Assembly (NCBI GenBank): GCA_903920835.1
Contig: CAIXNQ010000284.1
Span: 1 to 5,463 of the forward strand
Direction: 5' to 3'
Source of the DNA: an uncultured Bacteroidota bacterium
Lineage (GTDB): Bacteria > Bacteroidota > Bacteroidia > Flavobacteriales > Flavobacteriaceae
Length of the DNA: 5,463 nt
Shown: piece by piece, positions 5,165-5,463 of the stretch
Position numbering within the stretch: the first letter of the stretch is position 1
Layout: each line of letters begins with the position of its first letter
Notes under the pieces: generated by a model
What the model saw: only the letters and a program-made list of their open reading frames with translations
The model's database searches: none
What the model was told of the DNA's origin: nothing
Made by a program: the position numbers and the translations under genes

Positions 5165-5463
5165 TTAATTTATACTTGGAACAAAAACAAGTTCATTTGA
5201 ATCTTTTAAATAATCAACTCCATGAAAATCAAAACCAAATAAATTTAAAAAATCATGTTTATATCCAGCTAAATCACCTATTTCTTTTAAAGTTTCAGTG
5301 TCTGACTTTAACCAAAGTTCGCTAACTATATTTTGAACATCTTCACGCATTTCTAAATCATCAATTCTGATTCTTCCTTGTTCATCTGTTGGAATTTCAT
5401 TTCCGGTAAAAAGTCGTTCACTATAAAGTCGTTGAATTTGCTCTATACAACCTTCGTGAATTC
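5165..5463 (-). CDS. fabV: Trans-2-enoyl-ACP/CoA reductase FabV, C-terminal part (partial, runs off the window)
   Basis: Reading the minus strand from the window edge gives 98 whole codons to a TAA at 5165-5167, about a quarter of a normal FabV (around 400 residues). The segment contains blocks typical of the FabV C-terminus: HEGCIEQIQRLYSERL, then GRIRIDDLEMREDVQ, then DLAGYKHDFLNLFGF and GVDY. FabV is an NADH-dependent enoyl reductase that carries out the last reduction in each round of fatty-acid elongation in the cytoplasm, and is known as a triclosan-tolerant alternative to FabI. The cofactor-binding region and the catalytic Tyr-Lys pair lie upstream, outside this window, and so cannot be checked. 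A Met inside this stretch (start at 5350) is not the true start, because the reading frame and the family similarity continue past it. Its last residues (LKDSNELVFVPSIN) are less conserved. It is transcribed toward the fibronectin-type gene. Confidence 0.88.
   Translation of the reverse strand, partial: IHEGCIEQIQRLYSERLFTGNEIPTDEQGRIRIDDLEMREDVQNIVSELWLKSDTETLKEIGDLAGYKHDFLNLFGFDFHGVDYLKDSNELVFVPSIN

Noticed and set aside
5165..5350. A separate 61-residue protein on the minus strand starting at 5350
   Set aside because: The frame stays open upstream to the window edge and continues the FabV similarity (HEGCIEQIQRL), so the internal Met is not a start.
5458..5463. GAATTC at the very end of the window, hinting at a cloned EcoRI fragment
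   Set aside because: The other end carries no such site, and a six-base match at a window edge is weak evidence. It says nothing about biology.

Overview
The window looks like chromosomal DNA from a Bacteroidota species, most likely a flavobacterium. Two predicted secreted proteins end in type IX secretion (T9SS) C-terminal sorting domains, a system confined to that phylum. The one promoter I can read has the Bacteroidota TTG / TAnnTTTG form, start codons lack a Shine-Dalgarno sequence, and much of the DNA is A+T-rich. The organism is inferred from these traits.

Layout. Bases 1-156 form a G+C-rich stretch with a 51-codon open frame of unknown nature. Site A (about 169-300) is a long imperfect inverted repeat. 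It is followed by a plus-strand gene for a secreted seven-repeat RCC1-type beta-propeller with a T9SS tail (330-1679). Site B (about 1733-1864) is a second structured repeat. It is followed by a plus-strand toxin-antitoxin pair with its own promoter: a ribbon-helix-helix antitoxin (1942-2190) overlapping a PIN-domain toxin (2187-2600). Site C (about 2613-2697) is the left half of a third repeat, 89% identical to site B over 82 aligned bases. After it the layout changes. A minus-strand terminator (2798-2827) closes a minus-strand gene for a large secreted fibronectin type III / beta-sandwich T9SS protein (2881-5076). Upstream of that gene on the same strand is the 3' end of fabV, enoyl-ACP reductase (5165-5463, running out of the window).

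The main observation is that bases 1-2700 are built like a cassette array: repeat, gene, repeat, gene pair, repeat. All cargo genes point the same way, and each is followed within 12-53 bases by the next repeat. The two complete repeats can fold like integron attC sites: short outer boxes that pair (CAAC/GTTG in A, CTAAC/GTTAG in B), an asymmetric unpaired spacer (2-3 bases left, 6 right), then an imperfect inner stem. Base composition also changes sharply from cargo to cargo. No integrase is present, so this is either an orphan attC cluster (CALIN-like) or a flavobacterial dispersed repeat that happens to flank transferable genes. The part from 2800 onward looks like an ordinary chromosomal flank.

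The genes do not form one pathway. The RCC1 protein and the fibronectin protein are both predicted cell-surface or secreted T9SS cargo, the toxin-antitoxin pair is a stability or defence module, and fabV is housekeeping fatty-acid synthesis.
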